Positions 54,031 through 64,000 of a stretch of DNA of 64,000 nt are shown here, piece after piece. The notes under the pieces are model-generated. The model saw nothing but the letters and a program-made list of their open reading frames with translations, had not been told where the DNA came from and did not search any database. The position numbers and the translations under genes are program-made. Location of the stretch: assembly GCF_035989885.1 (NCBI RefSeq), contig NZ_CP108518.1, positions 4,765,001 to 4,829,000 on the forward strand. Reading direction: 5' to 3'. How positions within the stretch are numbered: position 1 is the stretch's first letter; each line of letters opens with the position of its first letter. Origin of the DNA: Streptomyces sp. NBC_01232. Its GTDB lineage: Bacteria > Actinomycetota > Actinomycetes > Streptomycetales > Streptomycetaceae.

Positions 54031-54456
54031 TCAGGAGGGCAGCAGCCCCTGGTGGGCGATCTCCAACGTCTCCACCGCCGCGGCGGAGTTGGCGGGGTCG
54101 AAGGACGGCCCCTGCCACCGGACCGGGACGATCCCGAACACCTGCCAGCTGATGATCCGGCTCAGATCGGGCCGCAGCGCCACGATCTCCCCGTCCTTGG
54201 GCTCGACCCGCCGCAGCGTCTCGTCCAGCCAGCGGCCGATCTTCGCCGTGTCCGTGGTGACGGGCCGGGTGAGGGTGATGTTCGACCAGGTCACGCGGCC
54301 CGGCAGCTGCCAGGTGAAGCCGTTGTTGCCGCCCTCCGCGTAGGTCTCCATTTCGACCTCGGCGCCCATGCCGGAGCAGGTGTGGAAGGCGCCCAGGTCG
54401 TTGCCGCCGATCGCCAGCCTGAAGAACACGCTGGTGGCGAAGATGTTGTCCGTCAT
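54031..54456 (-). CDS. eCIS second tube-like protein (Cis5-like, gp19 family)
   Basis: A 141-aa T4 gp19-like tail tube protein (IFATSVFFRLAIGGNDLGAFHTCSGMGAEVEMETYAEGGNNGFTWQLPG..., RVTWSNITLTRPVTTDTAKIGRWLDE). It probably forms the first ring of the tube above the spike, with the main tube made by the paralogue at 58242-58682. ATG 54456 has only a weak ribosome-binding site (gagaaacgga). The reading frame is continuous upstream with the repeat protein gene, so a fusion is formally possible. Confidence 0.88.
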   Translation of the reverse strand: MTDNIFATSVFFRLAIGGNDLGAFHTCSGMGAEVEMETYAEGGNNGFTWQLPGRVTWSNITLTRPVTTDTAKIGRWLDETLRRVEPKDGEIVALRPDLSRIISWQVFGIVPVRWQGPSFDPANSAAAVETLEIAHQGLLPS

Positions 54457-54490
54457 CGGTCCGTCGTCCGTTTCTCGTTCGTACGCGTTC

Positions 54491-57400
54491 TCAGCGGCGG
54501 CCGTCGAAGGGCCGGCCCGCGCGTTCCCGGCCGCGCCGCAACTCGGTGCGCAGCAGGCGGGAGACCGGATCCAGCAGGCGGCGTGCGAGATCGTCCAGGT
54601 CGGAGTCGGGCACCTGCGGTGCCGCGTGCCGGCCGGCAGGGGCCGGCTCGGCGGCGCCCCCGGCCGGCCGGGGGCCGCTCCGCGGCCCGGCCACGGTCCC
54701 GCCCGGCGCGCGCTGCACCGGCGGCGGAGGCGGAGGTGGCGGCGGCGCGGTGGCGGGGGCTGGGGCGGGGGCTCCGGTGGCCCTGGGGCGCACGACGGGT
54801 ACGGGCTGCGCAGGCGACGCGGCCGAGCTGCCGGCTGGACCACGAGCGGCGGCGCGTGCGGGACGGCCACGGGGAGCGGCGCCGCGGCGGCCGCGGGACG
54901 CACGGCGCGTACGGCATGCACGGCGGGCGGCGGGGTCGCTCCCGCGGCCCGCCGCACCTGCGGCGGTGCGGCGGCCGGGGAGTACGGAGCGGGCCGGCGG
55001 GCCGGCACCACGGGACCGCCCGCCGGGAGGGCGGCGGGGGCGGCAGCACTCCCCATGTCACGGGTACCGAGGGCCAGGGGCCGGGCCGCCAGCAGCTGGA
55101 GGGTGCGGTGCGGGGCCGCGCTCCGGCCGGCGACCGGCGGGACGACGACCGGCGGGACGGCGGGCCGGACGAGCGGGGGAGCACCGGCCGCGCCGCCGCC
55201 GGCCCGGGGTGCGGCGGGCGCGGCGGGTACGGCGGTACGGGGCTTCGCCGCGCCCTCCGCGCCCAGCAGCGGCGATCCCGGCACGGCCGCCGGGCGGGAT
55301 CGGGGCGAGGCGGAAGAGGGCAGCGCCGCGCTCGCCGGGAGCGCGGGCAGCGGTGCCCCCAGGCCGGTGCGCACACGGGGCGCGGTCCGTCCCGGGCCGG
55401 ACGCGCGGGTCGCACCGGACCCGACGCCGCCCTCGGCAGAAGGCTCCGCCCGGCGCTGCAGGACGGGCATGGCCGGGGTTGCGGTGGCGGGGAGTTCGGA
55501 GAGGGGGGCGCCGAGCGGTGCGCGGCCACGCGCGCGCTGCACGGGCGCGGGTTCCCCGCGGCCGGGAGCGGCACGGTCCTGGAGCACGGGCAGCTCGGGT
55601 ACGGAAGCCGTGGTGGCGGGGTCCGGGCCGGCTGCGGGTCCGGTCCGGCGCTGGACCACGGGCCCGGCGGGAGCGGGCTCTGCCGCCGCGGGGGCCGAGG
55701 CCGCCGGGGTGGCAGGGCGCCCGGTGGGGGGCGTGCCGAGGGGCGGCCGGTTCTGCGCGCGCGGCGCGGGTACGTCCGGGCCCGCTGCGGGTTCCGCCCG
55801 GCGCTGGACCACGGGCCGGGCCGGAGCGGCCGAGGGCACGGGGGTGGCGGGGGTGGCGGGGGCGCCGCTCCCGGCGGACGACTCCGCCGGGTGCCGGAGC
55901 ACGGGCAGGGCGGGTGCGGGGGCTGCCGCCGGGTGCTCCGACGGCCGTTCCGTGGAGGGGACTTCGGCTGTCCGGGCGCCGAGCGGCGGACGGTCTTCCG
56001 CGCGCTGTACGGAGTGAGTGCGGTCGGCGGCGGGTGCGGATCCGCCGCCGGTGGCGGGGAGTGCTGCCGAGTGCTCCAACGGTCCTGCCTTGGAGCGGGG
56101 ATCGGTGTCCGGGGAACCGAGCGGCGGACGGCTTTCCGAGCGCGGCACGGACGTCCCGCGCGCGGCATCGGGCTCCGGCCGGCGCTGGACCACGGGCAGG
56201 GCCGGGGTGGCGGCGGGAGCCGGCGCGGCGGTGGCGGGGAGGCCGGAGAGGGGGGCGCCGAGCGGTGGACGGCTCTCCGCAGGGTGCTGTGCGGGGGGTG
56301 TGGCGCCGCCGTGGTCGGCGGAGGGCTCGGCCTGGCGCTGGACCACGGGCAGGGCGGGAGCGGGTGCGGGCGCTGCTGCCGGGTGCTCCGACGGCCCGGC
56401 GGTGGGCGGGCCGCCGAGCGGCGGACGGTTGTCCGCGCGCTGTACGGAGGTCTTGTGGCCGGCGGCGGGTTCCGCCTGGCGCTGGACGACGGGCAGGGCC
56501 GGCGTGGGTGCGGGCGCTGCCGCGTGGTCCGACGGCCCTGCGGGGGAGGGGAGTCCGGTGGCCGGGGTCCCGAGCGGCGGATGGGTTTCCGTACGGGGTG
56601 CGGGGCCCTCGACCTCGACGGCGGGCTCCGCACGGCGCTGCAGTACGGGCAGGGCCGGGTCGGGACCGGGAGTGGCTGCCGGGTGCGCCGACGGGGCTTC
56701 GGTGGGCGGGAGTTCGGTGCGGTGCGCGCCGAGCGGTGCGAGCTGCACGGGCGTCTGCGGCACGGCCGGGGCCGTCCGTACCGGTGCGGGGCGGACGACG
56801 GACACGCGGCGCCCGGGCGTGACGGGGACCCGCGCGACGGTCAGCGTACGGCCGACGGAGCGCGGTCGGACCACGGCGGTGCCGGGCGTATCGCGGGCGG
56901 GCGGACCTGCGGGGGACGCTCCACGCGTGGTCGCCGACGCGTCGGGCACCACTGCGACACGGCGGACCAGCGGGAAGCGCGCAGGCGTCGGCGCACGGCC
57001 GGGCGCGGCAGGGGAAACAGCCCGCTGTGCGACGGGCGCGGCCGCAGAGTGCGCGGACGACGCGTCCCCGTGGGGCGGTGCCGGCGGCGCAGAGGTCGGA
57101 CCGGGCGCGGCCGGTCCGGACCCCACCGGAGCCGGGGCCGGGGTCACGTCGGGCCGCACCCGGCGCGGGGTCTGCTCAGCGTGCGGGGCGCCCGGCGCCG
57201 CCTGTGGTTCCGCGTCGTCCGGTCGGCGCAGCGCCCGCAGCAGCAGCGGGCCCCCGCCGCCGGTGGCGGACCGCGGGCCGGCGGGGCGGGTGACCCCGCG
57301 GACGAGGCCCGCCGGGGCGGACGGCAGGACGGCGTGGGCGAGCCCGGTGTCGAACGACGGGTTGCGCCACGCGGCCAGACCGGCCCGGAAGCCGAGCCCG

Positions 57401-57588
57401 TCGCTGACGCCCATCGCCGCCCGGGACACGGTCAGTGCGGGCGGCGCCGTCACGCGCCAGCCGCCGTCCCAGTCGCCGGGCACGGCCACGTCCCGCCGCG
57501 CGGCCGCCGGGGCGGCGGAAACCGGCGCCGCGGCCGGGGCGTCCGGCACGGCGGCGGCACGCCGACGCAGCCTGTCCCGCCATGCCAT
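54491..57588 (-). CDS. large Pro/Ala repeat protein of the eCIS cluster, with a -1 frame change
   Basis: About 1,030 aa if read with a -1 shift near 54820-54840. N-terminus is MAWRDRLRRRAAA. The bulk is disordered Pro/Ala/Arg sequence with about eight degenerate units of V(V/L)QR-AEP ... RPPLG-P, 45-60 residues each. The expected C-terminus (VPDSDLDDLARRLLDPVSRLLRTELRRGRERAGRP), helical and ending at 54491, is in the -1 frame. Just before the shift the zero frame becomes Arg-rich, and it stays open through the tube gene (ending 54031, 1,185 aa). Function unknown: the length and position before the tube leave room for a tape-measure or scaffold role, which is speculation. No signal peptide or membrane segment. 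Confidence 0.65.
55290..56700 (-). repeat. tandem degenerate coding repeats (VQR-AEP / RPPLG units)
   Basis: About eight tandem units within the eCIS repeat protein, each opening with a VVQRxAEP-like block and containing a RPPLGxP block 15-20 residues later. Spacing varies from about 45 to 90 residues, so these are diverged, not recently copied. Limits are approximate. Confidence 0.7.
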
Positions 57589-57592
57589 GTGT

Positions 57593-57751
57593 TCAACCGC
57601 CTTCGTTCACACGGGTGTTGATACGAGCTATCTCGGAGACCCACTCCTGGCGCTCGCCGTGGGTCAGGTCGAGGATCTCGTCGCGTTGCCAGTGGAAGTG
57701 GTAGGCGATGTACGCGATCTCCTCCCTGAGCCGGGGGAGGGCGTACGTCAC
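57593..57751 (-). CDS. DUF6760 family small eCIS protein
   Basis: A 52-aa protein (TYALPRLREEIAYIAYHFHWQRDEILDLTHGERQEWVSEIARINTRVN). It matches the short DUF6760 family that sits between tube and spike genes in eCIS and is related to tail-assembly-type helices. GTG 57751 overlaps the stop of the CxxC gene. Too short for most gene callers. The start of the repeat protein gene overlaps its stop. Confidence 0.85.
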   Translation of the reverse strand: MTYALPRLREEIAYIAYHFHWQRDEILDLTHGERQEWVSEIARINTRVNEGG

Positions 57752-58245
57752 GATTCCCCCAGGCGCCCACCGGAGAGGTCGACCTCGAAACCGCCTTCGC
57801 AGTGCGGGCAGGTGACCGCCGCACGCGTGTGTCCCTCGCTGTTGACGCGCCGGTAGAAGTCCTGGAGGAACGCGACGTCGGTCGCGTACATCCGTTCCAC
57901 GATCCCGGCGTGCACATCGGTGACGGTGCCGAGCCGGGTGATCACCTGGCTGAGCAGCACCACGCTCAGGTACGCCGGGTTCTCCTTGACCCGCAGGTCG
58001 ATCAGGGGCCGCAGTTCGTCGCGGGCGGTGGCCAGGCGCATCGAGCCGTGCCGGTGCACCGTGCCCGCTTCGTCGACGTAACCGCGCGGCAGCTCGAACT
58101 CGAACTCCGTCCGCAGCCCGTGTTCCTCGCGCGCCGCCGGAGCGGCGGCGGACGGGGGCGCCGCCGCCTGCTCCGGGGCCGCCGCGGGCGCAGTGACCTG
58201 GAGGATCTCCTCCAGGCTGCCCGCCGTCACCGTACGGCGCCTCAT
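57748..58245 (-). CDS. small eCIS protein with CxxC zinc-ribbon half, possible chaperone or cap
   Basis: A 165-aa protein. Residues ~15-45 are Ala/Pro-rich. A conserved-looking region follows (TEFEFELPRGYVDEAGTVHRHGSMRLATARDEL, NPAYLSVVLLSQVITRLGTV), then FLQDFYRRVNSEGHTRAAVTCPHCEGGFEVD with one CPHC pair. This arrangement recalls tail-assembly chaperones in contractile phage clusters, but the role is not established. ATG 58245 overlaps the tube stop by 4 bp and its stop overlaps the next gene's GTG. Confidence 0.78.
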   Translation of the reverse strand: MRRRTVTAGSLEEILQVTAPAAAPEQAAAPPSAAAPAAREEHGLRTEFEFELPRGYVDEAGTVHRHGSMRLATARDELRPLIDLRVKENPAYLSVVLLSQVITRLGTVTDVHAGIVERMYATDVAFLQDFYRRVNSEGHTRAAVTCPHCEGGFEVDLSGGRLGES

Positions 58246-58682
58246 TCGACGATGATCTCCTCGAACACGATGGTCACGGACTCGGTGGCCGCGGCGGACT
58301 CGCCGGCCTTGAGGGAGGGTCCCTCCCACTTGGAGGCCCAGCCCTGCATCAACTGGATGCGGCGGACGGTGGCTCCCGTGGAGTCCTTGATCTCGATGGT
58401 GAGGTTCTGTCGTGCGGTGTCGACGGCGCCGTTGTTGAGGGTCTCCTTGATCCACTTGGTGAACTCGCTGCTCTTGTCGAGTCCCCGGGTGATCGTGACC
58501 TCGCCCGCCTGGCGTGCGCCGGGCTGCTTGCGGATGATCTGCTTGCCCTCCGCACTGACCTGGCGGACCTCGACGACCTCTTCCTCGACGGTCAGGCCGC
58601 TGATCTCCTGGATCGATTCGACCAGGTAGCCGCCGAGCTGTACGCCGAAGATATGGGTGGAAAGAGCATCGCCCTCTGCCAT
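58242..58682 (-). CDS. eCIS inner tube protein (Cis1-like, gp19 family)
   Basis: A 146-aa tube protein (STHIFGVQLGGYLVESIQEISGLTVEEEVVEVRQVSAEGKQIIRKQPG, EVTITRGLDKSSEFTKWIKETLNNG, IVFEEIIVE). The IFGVQLGG... ISGL pattern and K/R-loop are typical of phage tail tube subunits. ATG 58682. The gene follows the sheath gene by 38 bp and overlaps the next by 4 bp. Confidence 0.93.
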   Translation of the reverse strand: MAEGDALSTHIFGVQLGGYLVESIQEISGLTVEEEVVEVRQVSAEGKQIIRKQPGARQAGEVTITRGLDKSSEFTKWIKETLNNGAVDTARQNLTIEIKDSTGATVRRIQLMQGWASKWEGPSLKAGESAAATESVTIVFEEIIVE

Positions 58683-58720
58683 GACTGTCCTTCACCTTTC
58701 CTTGCTGCTGCCCCGGAGGG

Positions 58721-60283
<1,563 letters not shown>

Positions 60284-60462
60284 GCTCGCTCCTTCTGGTC
60301 ACAGCTGCGCAGTCGCAATCAGGTCTGATCACAGCCTTTCCGGCGGCCGCCGCCCGGGACAAGGGCGTTCGGACCTGGGCGGGGGCAAGTGCGCTGCCCT
60401 CCCGGTCGCCCCCGCCGGACCGGCCAGGCACCGGGCCGCCGCCCGTCGGCCGCCGCACCGGC
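60284..60462 (-). promoter_or_regulatory. sheath gene leader / probable promoter
   Basis: The largest gap in the eCIS block, between the ATPase stop and the sheath start. It contains an A+T-richer segment near 60295-60335 (tgatcagacctgatt in the sense direction) before a good ribosome-binding site. No terminator with a T tract is visible. A high-expression promoter is likely but not proven. Confidence 0.5.
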
Positions 60463-62706
60463 TCACACGCCGGTGACCTGGCTCAGGTACGGCCCGAACT
60501 CGCCCTCCAGGACCAGCCGGCCGAGCTTGCGGTACTCCTGGGCGACCGCCGTCACCACCTGGCTCATGGTCAGCGGTGCACCCGACGCGGCCGCGAGGTA
60601 GGCGGCCGTCACGGCGCAGGACCGGATCGAGCCCCCGGCCAGTTCGAACCGGTCCGCGCAGAAGCCGAGATCGAGGTCCCCGGCCCGGGGCAGCGGATCG
60701 CCCAGGCACCGTTCCCACAGGGCCAGGCGCTGGGCGGCGTCGGGCACCGGGAAGTCGGCGACCACGTCGAGGCGGCGGGTGAACGCCTCGTCGAGGTTGG
60801 CCCGCAGATTGGTGGTGAGGACGGCGATGCCGTCGAAGGACTCCATCCGCTGGAGCAGGTAGGCCGACTCCATGTTGGCGTGCTTGTCGTGGGCGTCCTT
60901 CACCTCCGAGCGCTTGCCGAAGATCGCGTCGGCCTCGTCGAACAGCAGCACCGCGTTGACGGCGGACGCCTCGGTGAAGATCCGCTCCAGGTTCTTCTCG
61001 GTCTCGCCGACGTACTTGTCGACGACCGTGGACAGGTCCACCACGTACAGGTCCATGCCCAGGTCGGCGGCCACCACCTCGGCGGACATCGTCTTGCCCG
61101 TGCCGGAGGACCCGGCGAACAGGGCGATGACCCCGCGCCCGCGCCCGCCGCCCGGCCGCATGCCCCACTGCCCGAGCACCTGGTCGCGGTGGCGGGCGCG
61201 TACGGCCAGTTCGCGCAGCCGGCGGAGGGTGGGGGCGGGCAGCACCAGGTCGTCCCAGCCCACCGCGGGCTCCACCCGGCGGGCGAGGCGGGCGAGCCCC
61301 GCACCGTTCTGGGCCCGTACGGCGGCGCGCAGGCCTTCGGGGGAGAGCGGGCCGCCGCCGAGCGCGGCGGTGCGCACCGCGCTGTCGGCGGCGCGCCGCA
61401 GCTGCCCGGCGTCGAGGCGGTGCGCGGACACGGACCGGGCGAGCGCGTCGGCGCCGCCGCCGTGCTCCCCACCGGCCCCCTCCAGCGCGTGCCGCCAGCG
61501 GGTGACGTTCCGGTCGGGGGTGGGGGCCTCGACGGTCAGGGTGACGGGGGTGTCGGCCGCCCAGGAGGGTTCCCAGCCGCTCGTTCCGTAGGTGAAGAGG
61601 GGGATGCCGCGCAGCGCGGTGCACAGCGTGCGCAGGACGCGGGCCCGCTCGTCGGGTGCGCCGGGCAGTTCCTCCAGCGGACCCAGCAGCACACCGGCGC
61701 CCGTGAGGCGGGCCTCGCGGGCGGTGGCGCGGGCGAGTTCGGGCACGGCGCGGGCGTGCTGGGCCAGCGCCGCCGCGTCCAGGGCCAGGGGGTCCGGCCC
61801 GGACGCGTACAGCGCGGCGGCGGCCAGGCCCTCCGGGTCGCCGCCGCGGGACCGCAGGTGGACGTGGCGGGAGCCGCTGCCGGCCGCGGCGCGGGCCCGG
61901 CGCAGCTCGGCCGGGTCGACGGCCGGGTCGGCGTGGGCCCGGCCGAGCACCACGGCCAGCCGCGGGTCGGGCGAGGCGTCGCCGAGCAGATGGGCCGTGA
62001 CCCGGTCCGGGACGGTCAGCACCCTGGACAGGGGCGGCCGCTCCGGCTCGGTGACCTCCAGCAGACCGCCCGCGACGAGCGGAGCCGTGGGGGAGAGCCG
62101 CAGCCGGGAGGCCGCCGATCCGGTGCGGCCGCACAGTTCGAGGGCGAGGCCGACGGTGGGCCGGCGGCGCGTCAGGTCGTCGTTGAGGTAGCCGTAGAGC
62201 CGCTCGAAGCGGGCGTCGAGGTCCGGCGCGATGGCCACCAGGAGCAGGTCCACGTCCAGCGGATCCAGTGCGAAGCGCGCGGAGAGGACGTCGAGCGGCG
62301 AGCCGGGGGGTGCTTCGGCCGGTGCGAGCGCGGGCAGGCCGGGGCCGTGCGGCGCGTCCAGGATGCGGGCGACGGCCTCGGGCGTGAGGTACTGGCCCCG
62401 GTAGGGGTCGTGCGGGTCGGGGTCGACGGCCCGCCGGAGCGCCACGGCCTGCCGTACCCGCTCCTCGACGAGCCGGAGGCGGGCCCAGAGGTAGGGGAGG
62501 GGACCTGGGGCGGGACCTGGGGCGGGGCCGGTGTCCGGGTCCGGGTCTGGGGCTGGGCCGGGAACGAATCCGTCCGCGGCCCCGATGCCGTCCGCCTCCG
62601 TGCCGCCCCGCGTGGTGCCGTCCGGCTGCGTGCCGTCCCGCGTCGTGCCGGCCGGCTCCGCGTGCCGTGGGGCGGGCGGTGCCGCCGGGTCGACGGTGTA
62701 CGTCAC
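60463..62706 (-). CDS. eCIS AAA+ ATPase (Cis15-like)
   Basis: A 747-aa AAA+ protein. The N-terminal ~60 residues are repetitive Pro/Asp/Gly (PGPAPDPDPDTGPAPGPAPG). A helical region follows (PYLWARLRLVEERVRQAVALRRAV), then a degenerate first ATPase-like part and a full C-terminal AAA+ module: Walker A GSSGTGKT, Walker B LLFDEADAIFG, sensor 1 VLTTNLRAN, Arg finger FTRRLD. It probably remodels sheath or assists assembly. GTG 62706 overlaps the DUF4255 gene stop by 4 bp. Confidence 0.93.
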   Translation of the reverse strand: MTYTVDPAAPPAPRHAEPAGTTRDGTQPDGTTRGGTEADGIGAADGFVPGPAPDPDPDTGPAPGPAPGPLPYLWARLRLVEERVRQAVALRRAVDPDPHDPYRGQYLTPEAVARILDAPHGPGLPALAPAEAPPGSPLDVLSARFALDPLDVDLLLVAIAPDLDARFERLYGYLNDDLTRRRPTVGLALELCGRTGSAASRLRLSPTAPLVAGGLLEVTEPERPPLSRVLTVPDRVTAHLLGDASPDPRLAVVLGRAHADPAVDPAELRRARAAAGSGSRHVHLRSRGGDPEGLAAAALYASGPDPLALDAAALAQHARAVPELARATAREARLTGAGVLLGPLEELPGAPDERARVLRTLCTALRGIPLFTYGTSGWEPSWAADTPVTLTVEAPTPDRNVTRWRHALEGAGGEHGGGADALARSVSAHRLDAGQLRRAADSAVRTAALGGGPLSPEGLRAAVRAQNGAGLARLARRVEPAVGWDDLVLPAPTLRRLRELAVRARHRDQVLGQWGMRPGGGRGRGVIALFAGSSGTGKTMSAEVVAADLGMDLYVVDLSTVVDKYVGETEKNLERIFTEASAVNAVLLFDEADAIFGKRSEVKDAHDKHANMESAYLLQRMESFDGIAVLTTNLRANLDEAFTRRLDVVADFPVPDAAQRLALWERCLGDPLPRAGDLDLGFCADRFELAGGSIRSCAVTAAYLAAASGAPLTMSQVVTAVAQEYRKLGRLVLEGEFGPYLSQVTGV

Positions 62707-63458
62707 GGCTGTCGTTCCCCTCGTCTGCGGCGCGCGGGGACCGCACGCCGCTCCCGGGGCCCGCCGAAGCCCTCGGGGCCCGGCTCGCCCCCTTGCGTGT
62801 AGCGCAGTCGGCGCGCGCCGTCCTCCTCGCCGGAGGGCCGCTCCCGCCCGCTGTCCGCCCGGCCGGGCGCGCCCGGCTCGGTGCCCGACCCGTGCGGTAC
62901 CGATCGCACGACGAGGCCGTCGGTGACCGGCGGGGCCGTGACCGTGCTGAGGCCCGCCAGCGGCGCCTTCACCCGCAGCCCGAGGGACGGCTTCAGCTCG
63001 CCGCCGAGCGCCGACCACACGTCGGAGGCGGCCGGTGCGTCCTTGCCGGTCCCGCCCGCGTCCACGTCCACGAGCAGGCCGAGTTCGGCGAGCGTGCCGG
63101 TGAGCAGGTGCGGGGGCAGCGTGTCGGTGTTCACGAGGCAGGTGAGCACCTGGGACAGGAGCCGGTGCTCGTCCTGCGGCCGGCTCGCCCACGCGGTGAC
63201 CAGGTACGTCAGCTCGAACCAGCGCGGCGGGGTGCGGCGCGCGACGACGAACCCGTCCGCGTCGAACACCTCGCCCGCGCCGCTGCCGCGCCGGACGTGG
63301 TCCTCGCGGATGTCGTACAGGAAGACGCAGACCGTGGGCGCGCTGCGGCGCGCCGCCCAGTCACGCGTCGGGGCGTCGAAGACCACCTCGACGCCCGACG
63401 CCTCCAGGCCGGACTCCGCCAGCAGCCGGCGGAGCCCCTCGTCGACCTCGTGGATCAC
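62703..63458 (-). CDS. eCIS DUF4255 (Pvc16 N-terminal-type) cap protein
   Basis: A 251-aa protein with the DUF4255 pattern: IHEVDEGLRRLLAESGL, VEVVFDAPTRDWAARRSAPTVCVFLYDIREDHVRR, PPRWFELTYLVTAWASRPQDEHRLLSQVL. Relatives cap the distal tube end in Afp/PVC (Afp16/Pvc16). The C-terminal ~60 residues are Arg/Gly/Glu-rich and may be disordered. GTG 63458 has GAGGTGA and overlaps the upstream gene's stop. An upstream open frame is rejected. Confidence 0.9.
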   Translation of the reverse strand: MIHEVDEGLRRLLAESGLEASGVEVVFDAPTRDWAARRSAPTVCVFLYDIREDHVRRGSGAGEVFDADGFVVARRTPPRWFELTYLVTAWASRPQDEHRLLSQVLTCLVNTDTLPPHLLTGTLAELGLLVDVDAGGTGKDAPAASDVWSALGGELKPSLGLRVKAPLAGLSTVTAPPVTDGLVVRSVPHGSGTEPGAPGRADSGRERPSGEEDGARRLRYTQGGEPGPEGFGGPRERRAVPARRRRGERQP

Positions 63459-64000
63459 CGGCGGCTCACCTCGTCGGGGGGCTGCACCGAGCCGTTGACC
63501 ACGAGGAAGTCGGTCTGCACCGGCGAGAAGCCGGGGCCGCTCGCGGTGATGATCCGCGGGCCCGTCTGGTCCTTGGCCAGGATCAGCAGCTGGCCGATGA
63601 ACGTGCCGTCGCGCCGGGGGAGGGTCGGTGCGGCCGCCGCCGTGATGCCCGGCTTCCACGCGAACCGCACGGGCACGCCGGGCGGGAAGTCCTCGCCGCG
63701 CACGGAGGTGACGAAGCCGGGCTTGCCGATCGGCGGCACGGCGACGATCCGCGGCTGGAGGACGCGCAGTTGCTGCCGGGCGGTGTTGTCACCGGGGTCG
63801 GCGTCCGTGCCGGTCGTGGTCAGGCTGCCGGTCACCTGGGCGGTGAGCGCCTTGTCCGGGCTGAGGACGACCCGCAGGACGGTCCGTGCGCCCGGCGCCA
63901 GGTCCGGCAGCACGCATTCCCAGCTCTGGTCGCAGCCCGGAGGCGGTCCGCCGTTCGGTACCCCCTGCGGGAGGCCGATGCGCAGCCGCAGGCCGGTGGC
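63455..64000 (-). CDS. large protein with extracellular-type beta domains, partial (start outside window)
   Basis: At least 181 residues of open frame with no start before the window end. Visible parts are two beta-sandwich-like units (ARTVLRVVLSPDKALTAQVTGSLTTTGTDADPGDNTA, resembling CARDB/DUF11; then IVAVPPIGKPGFVTSVRGEDFPPGVPVRFAWKPGIT, resembling IPT/TIG). A paired cysteine segment CDQSWEC lies upstream. The stop overlaps the DUF4255 gene by 4 bp, so it is in the eCIS operon. Possibly a particle decoration or surface-binding component; no homology is claimed with certainty. Confidence 0.72.
   Translation of the reverse strand, partial: ATGLRLRIGLPQGVPNGGPPPGCDQSWECVLPDLAPGARTVLRVVLSPDKALTAQVTGSLTTTGTDADPGDNTARQQLRVLQPRIVAVPPIGKPGFVTSVRGEDFPPGVPVRFAWKPGITAAAAPTLPRRDGTFIGQLLILAKDQTGPRIITASGPGFSPVQTDFLVVNGSVQPPDEVSRR

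Noticed and set aside
54453..56633. A 726-codon minus-strand frame in the third phase of the repeat protein
   Set aside because: Arg/Pro-only composition and no start signal; the zero frame from 57588 carries the N-terminus and repeats.
54052..57621. A 1,189-codon plus-strand frame opposite the repeat protein
   Set aside because: High G+C DNA keeps antisense frames open; the product is a Gly/Arg mirror of the Pro/Ala repeats, with no initiation site.

Overview
The window is a chromosome segment of a Streptomyces species. The evidence is very high G+C with GTG and TTG starts, the developmental sigma factor pair bldN-rsbN, a BdtA-like regulator, the rex-hemA-hemC-hemD operon behind a Rex operator, a class I lysyl-tRNA synthetase, the XRE/DUF397/ATP-binding trio, DUF2637 and DUF3558 proteins, and a Streptomyces-type contractile injection system. 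It opens inside an rRNA operon: the last ~2.06 kb of 23S, then 5S and a terminator.

From 2.4 to 13.2 kb lie housekeeping and developmental genes: a HAD phosphatase, an MFS exporter overlapping acuC, a predicted phosphatase, the BdtA-like HTH protein, ribosomal protein bS22 (32 aa), an atypical SDR coupled to a PlsC-type acyltransferase, then on the minus strand rsbN (anti-sigma), bldN (sigma factor) and a membrane-tailed HAD-IB phosphatase, and a glutaredoxin-like protein. From 13.4 to 22.1 kb is tetrapyrrole synthesis: Rex operator, rex, hemA, hemC and a cobA/hemD fusion, all overlapping by 4 bp, with hemB 2.4 kb further on behind a GlxA-type regulator and a saccharopine dehydrogenase-like gene.

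From 22.2 to 28.6 kb are two similar ABC-2 exporters, each divergent from its own regulator (a MarR/GbsR-like protein and a TetR protein) with clear palindromic operator candidates. From 28.6 to 46.4 kb is a mixed region: XRE/DUF397/anti-sigma-like ATPase, a VOC protein, a possible toxin-antitoxin pair, divergent argS and lysS, a DUF2637 membrane protein, two DUF3558 lipoproteins, rtcB next to a free-standing LAGLIDADG endonuclease, a polysaccharide deacetylase whose start overlaps a perfect DasR-type operator, an SDR, a secreted protein, a Mut7-C nuclease-like protein, an HxlR regulator with a divergent oxidoreductase, and a GNAT acetyltransferase.

From 46.46 kb to the window end everything is on the minus strand and forms an extracellular/cytoplasmic contractile injection system (eCIS). 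In transcription order: a partial large protein, DUF4255 cap-type protein, AAA+ ATPase, sheath, tube, a small CxxC protein, DUF6760, a ~1,030-aa proline-rich repeat protein, second tube-like protein, LysM protein, VgrG spike, PAAR tip, gp25, baseplate J, tail protein I, and a zinc-ribbon/transmembrane/carbohydrate-binding-like protein. Most genes overlap by 1-4 bp. No recognisable Afp13-type fibre or Afp14-type tape measure gene is visible here. The repeat protein appears to need a -1 frame change to reach its natural C-terminus; without it the frame stays open straight through the downstream tube gene. This region and the rtcB/homing endonuclease pair are the most unusual parts of the window.
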